A DNA stretch of 64,000 nucleotides from Moheibacter sediminis. GTDB taxonomy: Bacteria > Bacteroidota > Bacteroidia > Flavobacteriales > Weeksellaceae. Below are positions 52,544-61,763 of this stretch, piece by piece. Below the pieces are notes generated by a model, which made no database searches, was not told the origin of the DNA, and saw nothing but the letters and a program-made list of their open reading frames with translations. Within the stretch, counting starts at the first letter, position 1, and every line of letters starts with the position of its first letter. The translations under genes were made by a program, and so were the position numbers. The DNA lies in contig NZ_FWXS01000006.1 of the NCBI RefSeq assembly GCF_900176425.1, forward strand, positions 162,845 to 226,844. Direction: 5' to 3'.

Positions 52544-53458
52544 CTAAAATTTATAAATTACTTCAGTATCAAATTCTTTCAAATGAAGTTTTGCCTGTTC
52601 GTAATCTTTGGTGAAACCTAAAACGTAGCCTCCACCGCCCGAACCGCAAAGTTTCAGGTAGTATGAGTTGGTTTGAATTCCATATTGCCAAGCGTCCAAA
52701 AGACGTTGGGGAATCATGGGTTTGAAGTGTAGAAATGCCCAGGTAGATAATTTTTTCAAATTGCTGAACAAAGGATTGAAATCTCCTTTGACAAACGAAT
52801 CTATGCAAGCGTTGTTGTATTTAATGAATTCTTCTTTCAAGGTATTTCGGAATCCTTCTTGTTTTAATTTGTCAAAGAAAATCTGAACCATAGGTGCGGT
52901 TTCGCCCGGTGCACCTGAGTTTACCAAGAAAATTGCGCCCGTTCCTTCTTTTTGTTCCGGGATTCCAATGGTTGAAATGTCTGTTTTTGAATTGATTAAC
53001 AATGGTAAATTCAAATAACAAATCAATGGATCCAACCCTGAACTTTTTCCGTGGAAAAATGATTCCATTTTAGAAAAAGTTTCTTTCAACTGAGAAATTA
53101 AACCTTTTGTAATTCCATCAGCAATGTCAATTTTATTAATGGCATACCGCTCGTAGATTGCTGCCACCAAAGCTCCTGAACTTCCCACACCGTAACCTTG
53201 AGGAATCGTCGAATCGAAATGCATTCCTTTGTCGATGTCGGCATTGAGCTTTTCCATGTCAAACTCATCTCCGAAATTTTGTTCCAGATATTCTGCAAAA
53301 CGGTCTATGCTTTCGTTGGAAATTTTTCCGGTAGATTTTTTGTTGAATTTGAGCGAGCCTTTGTAAGAATTGTAAGGAATCGTCAGACCTTTGGAGTCTT
53401 CGATGATGCCGTATTCTCCGAAAAGAAGGATTTTAGCGTAGAATAAAGGGTTTCTCAT
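52544..53458 (-). CDS. mvk: Mevalonate kinase (GHMP family)
   Basis: This 304-residue GHMP kinase has the ATP loop PQGYGVGSSGALVAAIY and the C-terminal KLCGSGGGGYVLGFT motif. The N-terminal KILLFGEYGIIEDSKGLTIP is typical of mevalonate kinases in Flavobacteriia. It phosphorylates mevalonate on the way to isopentenyl diphosphate. It heads a three-gene set with a small GNAT gene and UbiA. Some diphosphomevalonate decarboxylases share the fold, but the KILLFGEYG opening favours the kinase. Confidence 0.88.
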   Translation of the reverse strand: MRNPLFYAKILLFGEYGIIEDSKGLTIPYNSYKGSLKFNKKSTGKISNESIDRFAEYLEQNFGDEFDMEKLNADIDKGMHFDSTIPQGYGVGSSGALVAAIYERYAINKIDIADGITKGLISQLKETFSKMESFFHGKSSGLDPLICYLNLPLLINSKTDISTIGIPEQKEGTGAIFLVNSGAPGETAPMVQIFFDKLKQEGFRNTLKEEFIKYNNACIDSFVKGDFNPLFSNLKKLSTWAFLHFKPMIPQRLLDAWQYGIQTNSYYLKLCGSGGGGYVLGFTKDYEQAKLHLKEFDTEVIYKF

Positions 53459-53477
53459 TGGGTTTTCAATTGCGTTG

Positions 53478-53485
53478 CAAATATA
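53478..53485 (-). promoter_or_regulatory. -7 element for the mevalonate kinase operon
   Basis: TATATTTG on the minus strand matches TAnnTTTG, 19 bp before the start codon at 53458. Confidence 0.55.
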
Positions 53486-53551
53486 CGAATTATTTGATTC
53501 TCAATGTTATGTTAAAAGCAAATTGTGTGCCGTTGTTTATTGTGATTTGGT

Positions 53552-54526
53552 TCAAGGAACCTTCACTTCAATCAAAGTAGAGTTATTTTCTGGAATGATT
53601 TCATAATCAGAAATTTCAGCAGGCATCAGTAGGCATTCGTACTTTTTTAATCCGATTTCTGAATTTTCAGTTTTGAATTTTACATTTCCTTCGGTGCAGA
53701 CGTAAATTTTGAATTCATCATTTGAATTCATTTGAACGGATTCATTTCCTTCAAAAATCTGCGTTGTGAAATAAGGCGAATTGATTAATTCAGAAAATTC
53801 ATTTTCCTTTTTGGAATAATCGGTTTTGATGTTTTCAATCGGATTAAAATCAATTGCGTCTAATGCCATTTCCGTATGTAATTCACGTTTTTTACCGTCT
53901 TTGTCGATACGGTTGTAATCGTAAATTCTATAAGTAATATCAGAAGTCTGCTGGATTTCCGCCAACACAATTCTTCTTCCAATTGCATGAACTCTCCCTG
54001 CCGGAATGTAAACCGCGTCGCCTTTTTCTACTATAACTTTGTGCAGAATATCTTCTAAAGTTTCATTTTTTAAATGTTCAGAATAATCTTTTTTTGTAAT
54101 TCCATTTTCAAATCCGATGATCAATTCCGCATCTTTTTCCGCATCCATGATATACCACATTTCCGATTTTCCAAAAGAATTGTGCAGACGTTTGGCTTGT
54201 TCGTCATTGGGATGAACCTGTACAGAAAGCGGTTCTGCAGCATCAATGAATTTTATCAAAAGCGGAAAATCATTTCCAAATTTTCCCCAAACCTTTTTTC
54301 CAAGTAATTTTCCCTGAAATGTATCAATGATTTCATTCAGATTTTTACCTTTCAAATCTCCGTTTTCTACCACGCTTACATTTTCAGTAATACCAGACAA
54401 ACACCAGATTTCACCTAAGTTCTCTATTTGAGATTCCTTGGGTAAAATTTGATTTAATTTATTTCCACCCCAAATTCTATATTGTGGAATTGGTTTGAAC
54501 TTTAGTGGATATAATTCTGAAATCAT
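53552..54526 (-). CDS. manA: Mannose-6-phosphate isomerase (type I)
   Basis: This 324-residue zinc enzyme interconverts fructose-6-P and mannose-6-P. The opening PLKFKPIPQYRIWGGNKL, the zinc block LSVQVHPNDEQAKR and the substrate block VYIPAGRVHAIG identify the short type I form of Bacteroidota and Firmicutes. It is the last gene of a three-gene unit with hutG (8-bp gap) and a TRIC-like channel gene. It supplies mannose units for glycans. Confidence 0.93.
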   Translation of the reverse strand: MISELYPLKFKPIPQYRIWGGNKLNQILPKESQIENLGEIWCLSGITENVSVVENGDLKGKNLNEIIDTFQGKLLGKKVWGKFGNDFPLLIKFIDAAEPLSVQVHPNDEQAKRLHNSFGKSEMWYIMDAEKDAELIIGFENGITKKDYSEHLKNETLEDILHKVIVEKGDAVYIPAGRVHAIGRRIVLAEIQQTSDITYRIYDYNRIDKDGKKRELHTEMALDAIDFNPIENIKTDYSKKENEFSELINSPYFTTQIFEGNESVQMNSNDEFKIYVCTEGNVKFKTENSEIGLKKYECLLMPAEISDYEIIPENNSTLIEVKVP

Positions 54527-54534
54527 TTAATAAA

Positions 54535-55479
54535 TTATGCTTTTGTAAATTCCTGCAAAAAATGAGCCGCCAATTTCGCGGTTCGGTTATCTTGGTCAAA
54601 CTCCGGATTTAATTCCACCACATCAAAAAGTTTAATCTTGTTGGATTGAATTATTTTCTGAATGATTGATTTGACTTGAAAAGGAGTTAATCCATTGGCG
54701 CAGGGAGCACTGACTCCAGGCGCAAAAGCTCCGTCCAAAACATCTAAATCCAAACTCAAATAAATAACGGAATGTTTCTCTAAAAATTTTTCAAGCTGAT
54801 GTAAAGTTTGTTTTAAATCTGAATGAATTTCATCTGCCAAAACCGTTTCTACATTCAACTCATTTGCTCTATGGAAAAGCGCTTCTGTATTTCCTGTCGG
54901 CTGAATTCCCACGCAGAAATAATGGAATTCGCGATTATTTTCTTGACAAAAATGAGCCATTTCAAAAAAGGGAGTTCCTGAAGTGCTTCCTTCTACTGGA
55001 ATTCTCAAGTCATAATGTGCGTCGATGTTGACGATTCCAATATCCTCAAAATTATCTGCCAAAGCGAGGTAATTTCCCAAAGCAGTTTCATGTCCGCCCC
55101 CTAAAATGATGGGGAAATATTTTTTTTGAAGTAATTCTGAAACAGATTCAATTTGCTGTTTTCTTGCACTTTCCAAATCAGTTTCTTCACAAACTACATT
55201 TCCAAAATCTGAAATGGGAATTTGTTTTTCTTTGGAATAAGGCAAATTGGTACAAGCTTTTCTAATAAAATCAGGCGCATTTTTCGCACCAACTCTTCCT
55301 TTGTTTCTTCGCACGCCTTCGTCTGAACGAAATCCCAATAATGCAATGTGTGGTTCCTGTACGGATCGTAAATTGTCAAAAGTTTGTGTTTGTATAACTT
55401 GATGCCAGCGCAATCCAGATTCGCCATCTTCATCATCAAACCTTCCGGTCCATATATTTTGATTTGCAAATTCAATCAT
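54535..55479 (-). CDS. hutG: Formimidoylglutamase (arginase/ureohydrolase family)
   Basis: This 314-residue manganese ureohydrolase is the likely last step of histidine breakdown, formimidoylglutamate to glutamate and formamide. Metal-binding blocks are ILGGGHETALGNY, VNIDAHYDLR and SLDLDVLDGAFAPGVSAP, with the family's His and Asp residues. The opening FANQNIWTGRFDDEDG is typical of flavobacterial formimidoylglutamases. Other hut genes are not in the window, so an arginase-like substrate is not excluded. Confidence 0.85.
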   Translation of the reverse strand: MIEFANQNIWTGRFDDEDGESGLRWHQVIQTQTFDNLRSVQEPHIALLGFRSDEGVRRNKGRVGAKNAPDFIRKACTNLPYSKEKQIPISDFGNVVCEETDLESARKQQIESVSELLQKKYFPIILGGGHETALGNYLALADNFEDIGIVNIDAHYDLRIPVEGSTSGTPFFEMAHFCQENNREFHYFCVGIQPTGNTEALFHRANELNVETVLADEIHSDLKQTLHQLEKFLEKHSVIYLSLDLDVLDGAFAPGVSAPCANGLTPFQVKSIIQKIIQSNKIKLFDVVELNPEFDQDNRTAKLAAHFLQEFTKA

Positions 55480-55486
55480 GTGTAAA

Positions 55487-56092
55487 TTATTTGAATTTCG
55501 GAATGCTCCATCTGTTGTAAACAGCTAAAATTCTTATGGTTATGATCAATCCTCCGGAAATTAAGAAATTGAAAGTTCTGTGGACGTCAAAATAATTTAA
55601 AATTAAAAATAAAATTGCTCCTGCCAAACAAGCTGTTGCATAAATTTCTTTTCGGAAAATAACCGGAGTAGAATTTGTCAAAGTATCGCGAATCACACCA
55701 CCCATGACGGCTGAGAACATTCCCATAATTGCTGCAACTACCGGATGAACGCCAAATTCGAGCGCTTTTTCGGTACCCAAAATGGTAAAAAGGGCAATTC
55801 CCATCGTGTCAAAAAGTGACAAAGTTCGTCTGTAACGTTGAAGTGAAGCATAAAAAAGACGCATCAAAACGACACCCAAGATGATTGCATAAATGAAATT
55901 CACATCATTGATCCACACCAAAGGATAACTTCCCAGAAGCATATCACGCAGACTACCGCCGCCGATTGCGGTGATGAATCCGACGAAAGTTACTCCAAAC
56001 CAGTCTTGTCCGGATTTTTCCCCGGCAGCCAAAGCTCCGGAAATAGCAAACACGACGGTTCCGATAATTTCAAAATAATACTGAATCGGCAT
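55487..56092 (-). CDS. TRIC/YadS-type trimeric cation channel protein
   Basis: This 201-residue membrane protein of the UPF0126/YadS group has seven helices in two related halves. The Gly-Arg motifs GGGSLRDMLLG and GGVIRDTLTN, one in each half, are the family hallmarks. Bacterial TRIC channels conduct monovalent cations. It leads the hutG-manA unit with a 7-bp gap and is divergent from the EEP-family gene. The physiological link with the two enzymes is not obvious. Confidence 0.9.
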   Translation of the reverse strand: MPIQYYFEIIGTVVFAISGALAAGEKSGQDWFGVTFVGFITAIGGGSLRDMLLGSYPLVWINDVNFIYAIILGVVLMRLFYASLQRYRRTLSLFDTMGIALFTILGTEKALEFGVHPVVAAIMGMFSAVMGGVIRDTLTNSTPVIFRKEIYATACLAGAILFLILNYFDVHRTFNFLISGGLIITIRILAVYNRWSIPKFK

Positions 56093-56182
56093 ATATTAAA
56101 TTCTAAATTTTATGCGAATGTAAAAGTAAAGAAAGAAAAATCATTTGTAGATTTATCACCTGATTTTTTAAATTTAAACTGG

Positions 56183-57133
56183 ATGAACCATTTTTCGATA
56201 GCGTTTTACAACACAGAAAATTTTTTTGATACCAACGATGATGAATTTAAACATGATGTTGATTTCACGCCGAATGGCAGAAAAAAATGGACGGAAAACC
56301 GCTACCGGATCAAAGTGAAAAAAATTGGACAGGCAATCAGTCAGTTGGGCTTGGCTGAAACCGGTAATCCGCCTTTATTTGTGGGGTTGGCTGAAGTTGA
56401 AAATGCAAATGTTTTGAACGATTTGATTCACTCTGAATTTTTAGAAGAGTTTAAATATGAATTCATTCATTTTGAATCCCTGGACGAACGAGGAATTGAC
56501 ACTGCATTGATTTACAGGTCAGACTTAATTCATCCTTTAAAAGTTGAGGCTTTGCAAAATACGTATCCTGAATTCGGCGATCCGACTGATTTTACACGCG
56601 ATGTTTTGTATGTTCAGTTTGATTTGGAAGGACACTTGATTCATACGTTTGTGATGCATTTGCCATCGCGTCGAGATGATGATGTCAACCGTGATTTCAG
56701 AAATTTAATTCTAAATAAAATCAGAAGTAGAATGGACGAAATTTACGCAGAAGAATCAGATCCTTACATAATTTTGATGGGCGATATGAACGGAAATCCG
56801 GATGATTTGGATGCGGTAGATATTTTGAAAACAAGAGATGTGAATCAAATGGAACCGCATGAATTGTACAATCCAATGTTTGAATTACGCAAAAATACAG
56901 GCTCGCTCAAACATGCAGGAAAATGGATTTTATTTGATCAGATTTTATTTTCACATGCTTTTTTTCAATCTATGAGTGGAATAGTTTGTTTAAAAACAGA
57001 TGTTTTCAAGGATAAATTGATTCAAGACAACGACAGAAGATTTTCAGGTTCGCCTTTCCGAACTTATGCCGGAAACAGATATTTGGGTGGATATAGTGAT
57101 CATTTTCCCGTTTATGCCATTTTAAATTACTAA
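56183..57133 (+). CDS. Endonuclease/exonuclease/phosphatase (EEP) family protein
   Basis: This 316-residue enzyme has the EEP motifs IAFYNTENFFDTNDD, FVGLAEVENANVL (catalytic Glu), ILMGDMNGNPDD (Asp/Asn) and YSDHFPVYAIL (Asp-His). Such proteins cleave phosphodiesters in nucleic acids or lipids; no signal peptide is visible, so it likely acts in the cytoplasm. The ATG at 56183 is chosen because the upstream in-frame extension (from 56006) overlaps the TRIC gene and looks non-coding. Confidence 0.88.
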   Translation: MNHFSIAFYNTENFFDTNDDEFKHDVDFTPNGRKKWTENRYRIKVKKIGQAISQLGLAETGNPPLFVGLAEVENANVLNDLIHSEFLEEFKYEFIHFESLDERGIDTALIYRSDLIHPLKVEALQNTYPEFGDPTDFTRDVLYVQFDLEGHLIHTFVMHLPSRRDDDVNRDFRNLILNKIRSRMDEIYAEESDPYIILMGDMNGNPDDLDAVDILKTRDVNQMEPHELYNPMFELRKNTGSLKHAGKWILFDQILFSHAFFQSMSGIVCLKTDVFKDKLIQDNDRRFSGSPFRTYAGNRYLGGYSDHFPVYAILNY

Positions 57134-57138
57134 ATTTG
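57131..57138 (+). promoter_or_regulatory. -7 element before deoC
   Basis: TAAATTTG matches TAnnTTTG and includes the stop codon of the preceding gene. It lies 27 bp before deoC. Confidence 0.55.
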
Positions 57139-57165
57139 CGCCCCCTAAATAAATGAATTATACAA

Positions 57166-57909
57166 ATGAAGTTATCAGATTATCTTGACTCAACTTACCT
57201 GAAAAACTCTAAGCAAAGTGGGTTGTCGGATTCTAAAACTTTGGAAAAAGTGCATGCACTTACAGAAGAAGCAATCTCGAATGGTTTTTTTGCGGTAATG
57301 ATTCGTCCTGATTATGTTCGTTCAGTACGTATGCTGATTGAAGAAAAAAATGCAATTGTAAAACTGGGAACTGTGATTGATTTTCCGGAAGGAAAAGGAA
57401 CGGTAACTGAAAAAATTTCAGAAGCGCAAAAAGCAATCGGTGACGGCGCAGATGAACTGGACTTTGTAGTTGACTATACTGCTTTCAAAAAAGGCAACGA
57501 GGAAAAAGTAAGGGAAGAGGTTGAGTTGTGTTCACGTTTAGGGTTGAAAGAGGAAAAAGTGGTTAAATGGATTATCGAAACTGCAGCTTTGACAGATGAT
57601 GAAATTGCTAAACTCTCTTTATTAATCAAAGAAATTTACTTGGAAAAACTTTCAGCATTTCCGGTGGAAAATATTTTTGTAAAATCATCTACAGGATTTT
57701 TTGAAACTGTTGACGGGAAACCAAATGGAGCAAATGAGCACGTTATCAAAATCATGCTTGAAAATGCCAGTCCGCTTCCGGTAAAGGCTGCAGGCGGAGT
57801 GAAAACAAAAGCGGAAGCTGAAGCCATGATCAGTTTAGGTGTAAAAAGAATCGGAACTTCCTCTGCATTGCAGATTGTTTTGGGAGAAGAAGTTAAGAAT
57901 AATTATTAA
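57166..57909 (+). CDS. deoC: Deoxyribose-phosphate aldolase
   Basis: This 247-residue aldolase cleaves deoxyribose-5-phosphate to glyceraldehyde-3-phosphate and acetaldehyde in deoxynucleoside use. The Schiff-base Lys is in IFVKSSTGFF, with DELDFVVDYTAF and PVKAAGGVKTKAEAEAMI as other family blocks. The last of these carries the second active-site Lys. The length is normal. It has its own promoter and stands between the EEP gene and a lipoprotein gene. Confidence 0.94.
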   Translation: MKLSDYLDSTYLKNSKQSGLSDSKTLEKVHALTEEAISNGFFAVMIRPDYVRSVRMLIEEKNAIVKLGTVIDFPEGKGTVTEKISEAQKAIGDGADELDFVVDYTAFKKGNEEKVREEVELCSRLGLKEEKVVKWIIETAALTDDEIAKLSLLIKEIYLEKLSAFPVENIFVKSSTGFFETVDGKPNGANEHVIKIMLENASPLPVKAAGGVKTKAEAEAMISLGVKRIGTSSALQIVLGEEVKNNY

Positions 57910-57980
57910 ACAATACTTTTTCTTAAAATCCGTTTAAGAACATAAAGTTATTTATACTAATTTTAGCAAAAATTAAAAAA

Positions 57981-58889
57981 ATGAATAAATATTGCCTTCT
58001 TGTTTTGGCTATTTTCGGATTTTTACAAAGTTGTTCGGATAGTGAACTAATTACACCCGGAGACGAATTTCAAACACCGATCTTACCCGGAACTTATACA
58101 GCCGAACTAAACGGAGTTTTTACTGACTTCAGCGAAACAACCTCAGTCAACTCCAATGATGTAGCAACTAGCATCAACGGCGCAAATGAAGAAGGGCAAA
58201 CCATTAGTATATCTTTTCCTGCAACACTTGCAGAAGCCACATATACGCAGGCAACTGGAGCTGTAATTATGCTTATGATGGGTGGTGATGCAGGTACTTT
58301 TATGAATTTAGGTGCGACTGGTCAAATACTTCCTCTTAGAGTTAGAATTACAGAATTAAATATGGCAGACAGAGTTGTAAGCGGTACTTTCACGGGAGAA
58401 GTTTATAATTCTTTGGCAGATGAAACCTTGACTATAACCAATGGTCAATTCAAAGAATTGCCTTTTACACTTGTTGATGGAGGCGATGGAATCTTGAAAG
58501 CTAAATTTGACAATGTTTTATTAGATTTCAGTACAGACGCAGTTGCAGCCGGAAATGTAACCAATGCAACGATTTCAGGTCAAAATGCGGAAATGCAAAA
58601 TTTAATAATAACAGTTCCTGAAGGATTGGAAGTTGGAACTTTGACTGAAGCAGACGAAGTTGTAGTTCAGGTTACACTGGGAACTTCAGGGAATCCGAAT
58701 GATGTTTACAGCAACTATGATGCAGCGACTGAAACATTCTTACCATTTACACTTGTCATTACTGAAATTACCGAAGGAGCGAACGGAAGGGTAAAAGGTA
58801 CTTTCATCGGAACCATCAAGAAATTTGTAGGAGGGACAGACGAAGAAATTGAAATTACAGATGGGGAAATTGATGTCCCGGTTAATTAA
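57981..58889 (+). CDS. Lipoprotein with two tandem related domains
   Basis: This 302-residue protein has a lipobox (C18 in FLQSCSDSE). The mature part consists of two similar beta-rich halves. Each opens with a strand (ELNGVFTDFS and KFDNVLLDFS) and each has a late block of the kind VSGTFTGEVYNS...ITNGQF, or VKGTFIGTIKKF...ITDGEI. It resembles DUF6252-type lipoproteins, but I cannot name a function. A terminator follows. It is acidic and likely sits on the outer membrane. Confidence 0.8.
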   Translation: MNKYCLLVLAIFGFLQSCSDSELITPGDEFQTPILPGTYTAELNGVFTDFSETTSVNSNDVATSINGANEEGQTISISFPATLAEATYTQATGAVIMLMMGGDAGTFMNLGATGQILPLRVRITELNMADRVVSGTFTGEVYNSLADETLTITNGQFKELPFTLVDGGDGILKAKFDNVLLDFSTDAVAAGNVTNATISGQNAEMQNLIITVPEGLEVGTLTEADEVVVQVTLGTSGNPNDVYSNYDAATETFLPFTLVITEITEGANGRVKGTFIGTIKKFVGGTDEEIEITDGEIDVPVN

Positions 58890-58914
58890 GAGAATTAACT
58901 AGATAAAATATAGG

Positions 58915-58946
58915 AACCGGAAGCAGAAAAAGTTTCCGGTTTTTTA
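58915..58946 (+). terminator. Terminator after the duplicated-domain lipoprotein
   Basis: AACCGGAA (58915-58922) pairs with TTCCGGTT (58934-58941), followed by TTTTTATTC. It also lies at the 3' end of the convergent small FeoB-associated gene. Confidence 0.8.
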
Positions 58947-59099
58947 TTCTTTTTTGTCGGCAGGTGTATCACATCCGCAACCTTTTGAGCAGGATTTATT
59001 TTTAGAACCGAAAGATTTTCGGAACATTCCTGTCATATACAAAACTGCAATTATAAAAACGACAGCGATAAATACATATTGAATGATTGTCCAGAACAT
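58944..59099 (-). CDS. FeoB-associated Cys-rich membrane protein
   Basis: This 51-residue protein starts MFWTIIQYVFIAVVFIIAVLY and has one membrane helix, then a basic segment and the cysteine cluster CSKGCGC (C37, C41, C43). This layout fits the small FeoB-associated family (PF12669 type), which accompanies ferrous-iron transporters and may bind iron or support FeoB assembly. It lies downstream of feoB on the same strand with one lipoprotein gene between. The frame runs clean from ATG to TAA. Confidence 0.85.
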   Translation of the reverse strand: MFWTIIQYVFIAVVFIIAVLYMTGMFRKSFGSKNKSCSKGCGCDTPADKKE

Positions 59100-59151
59100 G
59101 TTTTAAATTTGAGTCAAAGTTATTTAATTATAAAAGAATAATAATGTGAAT

Positions 59152-59673
59152 CTACATATCAGATTTTTTAAATATAAAAGGCAGTTCATCATAATGTCCT
59201 GCAGCCATAAATAAAATATTGCCGGAGTGTTCCGCATAATTCATGATGACCAAATTCCCCTCTTTGTCTTTTCCGATCCGGATTCTGTCCACTTCAATTT
59301 GGCTGTACAACAAAGGAATTACAGTCTGATTTTTTTTGAAATAAATTTCCATAAACTTATTTTTCATTTTACCTTCAAGGACAACTTCTTTATTATCAGC
59401 ACCTTGTAAATAAGTTAGTTTGACTTTGTCTTGATCAATAGACAAATTGATAACATCAGCCTCTCCTTCCAAATTAAACAATTTTAAAATGTTGATTGAA
59501 TGATTGTTGTTTCTTTTTGTGGATTCTGAATTACCATAATATTTACCACTCAATTCTGAGATAGAGGAATTGAATTTTACAAATTCTTTCGTTTTATTAA
59601 ATTTTAAAGTTCCACAAGAATTGAAAATCAACCCTATGAGCATTATAAAACAAAATCTTAAAAGAATTTTCAT
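59152..59673 (-). CDS. Hypothetical lipoprotein inside the feo operon
   Basis: This 173-residue protein has a lipobox (LIFNSCGTLKF). The mature part is basic, with strands such as IDQDKVKLTYLQGADNKEVVLEG, and has no cysteine beyond the lipid site. I do not recognise a family. The ATG at 59673 lies 5 bp after the feoB stop, so it should be translated from the same message. An upstream in-frame extension inside feoB is rejected because it would put the lipobox far from the N-terminus. It could be an envelope helper for iron uptake; this is a guess from position only. Confidence 0.75.
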   Translation of the reverse strand: MKILLRFCFIMLIGLIFNSCGTLKFNKTKEFVKFNSSISELSGKYYGNSESTKRNNNHSINILKLFNLEGEADVINLSIDQDKVKLTYLQGADNKEVVLEGKMKNKFMEIYFKKNQTVIPLLYSQIEVDRIRIGKDKEGNLVIMNYAEHSGNILFMAAGHYDELPFIFKKSDM

Positions 59674-59678
59674 ATAAA

Positions 59679-61763
59679 TTATTTCAAAAACTGATAAGCC
59701 ATTAATGCCGCAAGATAAGCCAATCCGGTCATGAAAACGATTTGTATAAAAGTCCATTTCCACGAATCCGTTTCTTTTCGAACGATCGCTATCGTCGCCA
59801 TACACTGCATCGCAAATGCATAAAACAACAACAATGAAACGCCGGAAGCCAAGTTATATGCTGGTTTTCCTGTGTTGGAATTGATTTCTTTTGCCATTCG
59901 TTCCCTGATGGTCAATTCATCATCGGTTCCTCCTAAGCTGTAAACTGTAGCCATCGTTCCTACGAAAACTTCACGAGCCGCAAACGAAGAAATCAATCCG
60001 ATTCCCATTTTCCAATCATATCCCAAAGGTTCGATTGCAGGTTCAATCGTTCTTCCTAAATAACCCAAAAATGAATATTCGAGTTTATAAGAAGTGATTT
60101 CATTTTCCAATTCTTCATCGGCGAGATTTGGATTTTTTGCAGTTACGATTTCTTCCGCAGTGTTGAAATTTTCTCCTATTCCAAAAGTTCCTAAAACCCA
60201 AAGAATGATGCTGATGGCAAGAATCACTTTTCCGGCTCCGACAACGAATCCCAAAGATTTTTCCCAAACGGTGAGCAATACATTTCGCCAAACCGGAAGC
60301 TTATAAGTCGGCATTTCCATGATGAGGTAACTTTTGAAATTGGTTTTGATGATTTTTTTCAAAATCCACGCGCTTCCCAATGCACCAAAAATTCCCAAGA
60401 GATACATTGCAAACAATGCAATTCCCTGCATATTAAATCCATATATTTTTTCTTCAGGAATGATTAAACCAATGATCACAACATAAATCGGTAATCGCGC
60501 CGCACAAGTCATAAACGGCGTAACGAGAATCGTAATCAAACGCTCTTTGTCGTTTTCAATGTTTCTAGCAGACATGACCGCAGGAATTGCACAAGCTGCA
60601 CCGGACATCAATGGAACAGCACTTTTCCCACTGAGCCCAAAAGGCTTCAGCCACCTATCCATCAGATAAACAACTCGGCTCATGTAACCGGACTCTTCCA
60701 TGATGGAAATGAATAAAAACAAAATGACAATTTGTGGTACGAATATCACAATTCCGCCAATTCCGGCGATGATTCCATCGGTTAAAAGCCCATTAACCGG
60801 ACCTTCGGGAAGGCTTTCGGAGACTGTGCCGGTAAGCCATGCAAAAGATTCGTCAATGAAATCCATAAATGGTCCCGACCACGCAAAAACTGCCTGGAAA
60901 ATCAACATCAATAAACCAAAGAAAATCACATATCCTAAAACCGGATGAATCAAAATATTGTCTAATTTTTCGGTAAATGAAGTTTTCTTTTCAGCAGATT
61001 GGGTGAAAATTTTTTCTAAATGAAGGTTGATGGATTCATATCTGTCAATGGTCTCTTTTACCTGTAGCCTTTTAGCAATGATTTTATTTTCTTGTTTTAA
61101 TTTATCAATTTCAAATTGTTCTTCCACCGAAATCGTTTTGATTTCTTTTTGCGACAGAAATTGCCAGGCTTTGTAATTATTTTGAATAGAGAATTTACCC
61201 TTGATGAAATTAATTTTATCCGAAAATTCATTCGGGATTGTATAAGATTCAGAATATTCAGAAACATTTTCAGCCAAAGCATTTTGCAGTTCATTCAAAC
61301 CTTTTCCGCTTCGGGCATCGGTTGTGAAAACTTTGGTTTGCAGGATTTTTTCCAATTGTATTAAATCAATCTGAATTCCGTTTTTCTCTGCCTCATCAAT
61401 TCTGTTGATCACAAAAATGGCAGGAATTCTCAACTCACGAACTTGCTGGTAAAGTAAAATCGCCCTTTTCAAATTATCAGGCGAAGCCACCACAACTCCC
61501 AAATCCGGATGCTGTTTATGTGCCGGATTGCTCAAAATATCAGTCACCACTTGTTCATCTAACGAAGTCGGATAAATCCCATACGTTCCAGGAAGGTCAA
61601 TCAGCTGGTATTTATGACCGTTATGAGAAAAAAATCCGGTCTTTTTTTCCACCGTCATTCCCGGATAATTCCCGACTTTCTGGCGCAATCCCGTCAACAA
61701 ATTAAACAAAGAAGACTTTCCCACATTGGGATTTCCTATGAGTGTGATTTTCTTTTCGTTCAT
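59679..61763 (-). CDS. feoB: Ferrous iron transporter FeoB
   Basis: This 694-residue inner-membrane Fe(II) carrier has an N-terminal G-protein domain. G1 is TLIGNPNVGKSS, G2 the Thr in NYPGMTVEKK, G3 is LIDLPGTYGIYP and G4 FVINRIDEAE. A helical linker (about 170-250) leads to the membrane domain with the two Gate regions (GYMSRVVYLMDRWLKPFGLSG, PLMSGAACAIPAVMSARN and CAARLPIYVV). The length is usual. It overlaps feoA by one base (TGATG) and is followed by two small envelope-protein genes. Confidence 0.96.
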   Translation of the reverse strand: MNEKKITLIGNPNVGKSSLFNLLTGLRQKVGNYPGMTVEKKTGFFSHNGHKYQLIDLPGTYGIYPTSLDEQVVTDILSNPAHKQHPDLGVVVASPDNLKRAILLYQQVRELRIPAIFVINRIDEAEKNGIQIDLIQLEKILQTKVFTTDARSGKGLNELQNALAENVSEYSESYTIPNEFSDKINFIKGKFSIQNNYKAWQFLSQKEIKTISVEEQFEIDKLKQENKIIAKRLQVKETIDRYESINLHLEKIFTQSAEKKTSFTEKLDNILIHPVLGYVIFFGLLMLIFQAVFAWSGPFMDFIDESFAWLTGTVSESLPEGPVNGLLTDGIIAGIGGIVIFVPQIVILFLFISIMEESGYMSRVVYLMDRWLKPFGLSGKSAVPLMSGAACAIPAVMSARNIENDKERLITILVTPFMTCAARLPIYVVIIGLIIPEEKIYGFNMQGIALFAMYLLGIFGALGSAWILKKIIKTNFKSYLIMEMPTYKLPVWRNVLLTVWEKSLGFVVGAGKVILAISIILWVLGTFGIGENFNTAEEIVTAKNPNLADEELENEITSYKLEYSFLGYLGRTIEPAIEPLGYDWKMGIGLISSFAAREVFVGTMATVYSLGGTDDELTIRERMAKEINSNTGKPAYNLASGVSLLLFYAFAMQCMATIAIVRKETDSWKWTFIQIVFMTGLAYLAALMAYQFLK

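Noticed and set aside
59674..59805. N-terminal extension of the feo lipoprotein
   Set aside because: It lies inside feoB and would bury the lipobox about 60 residues from the start.
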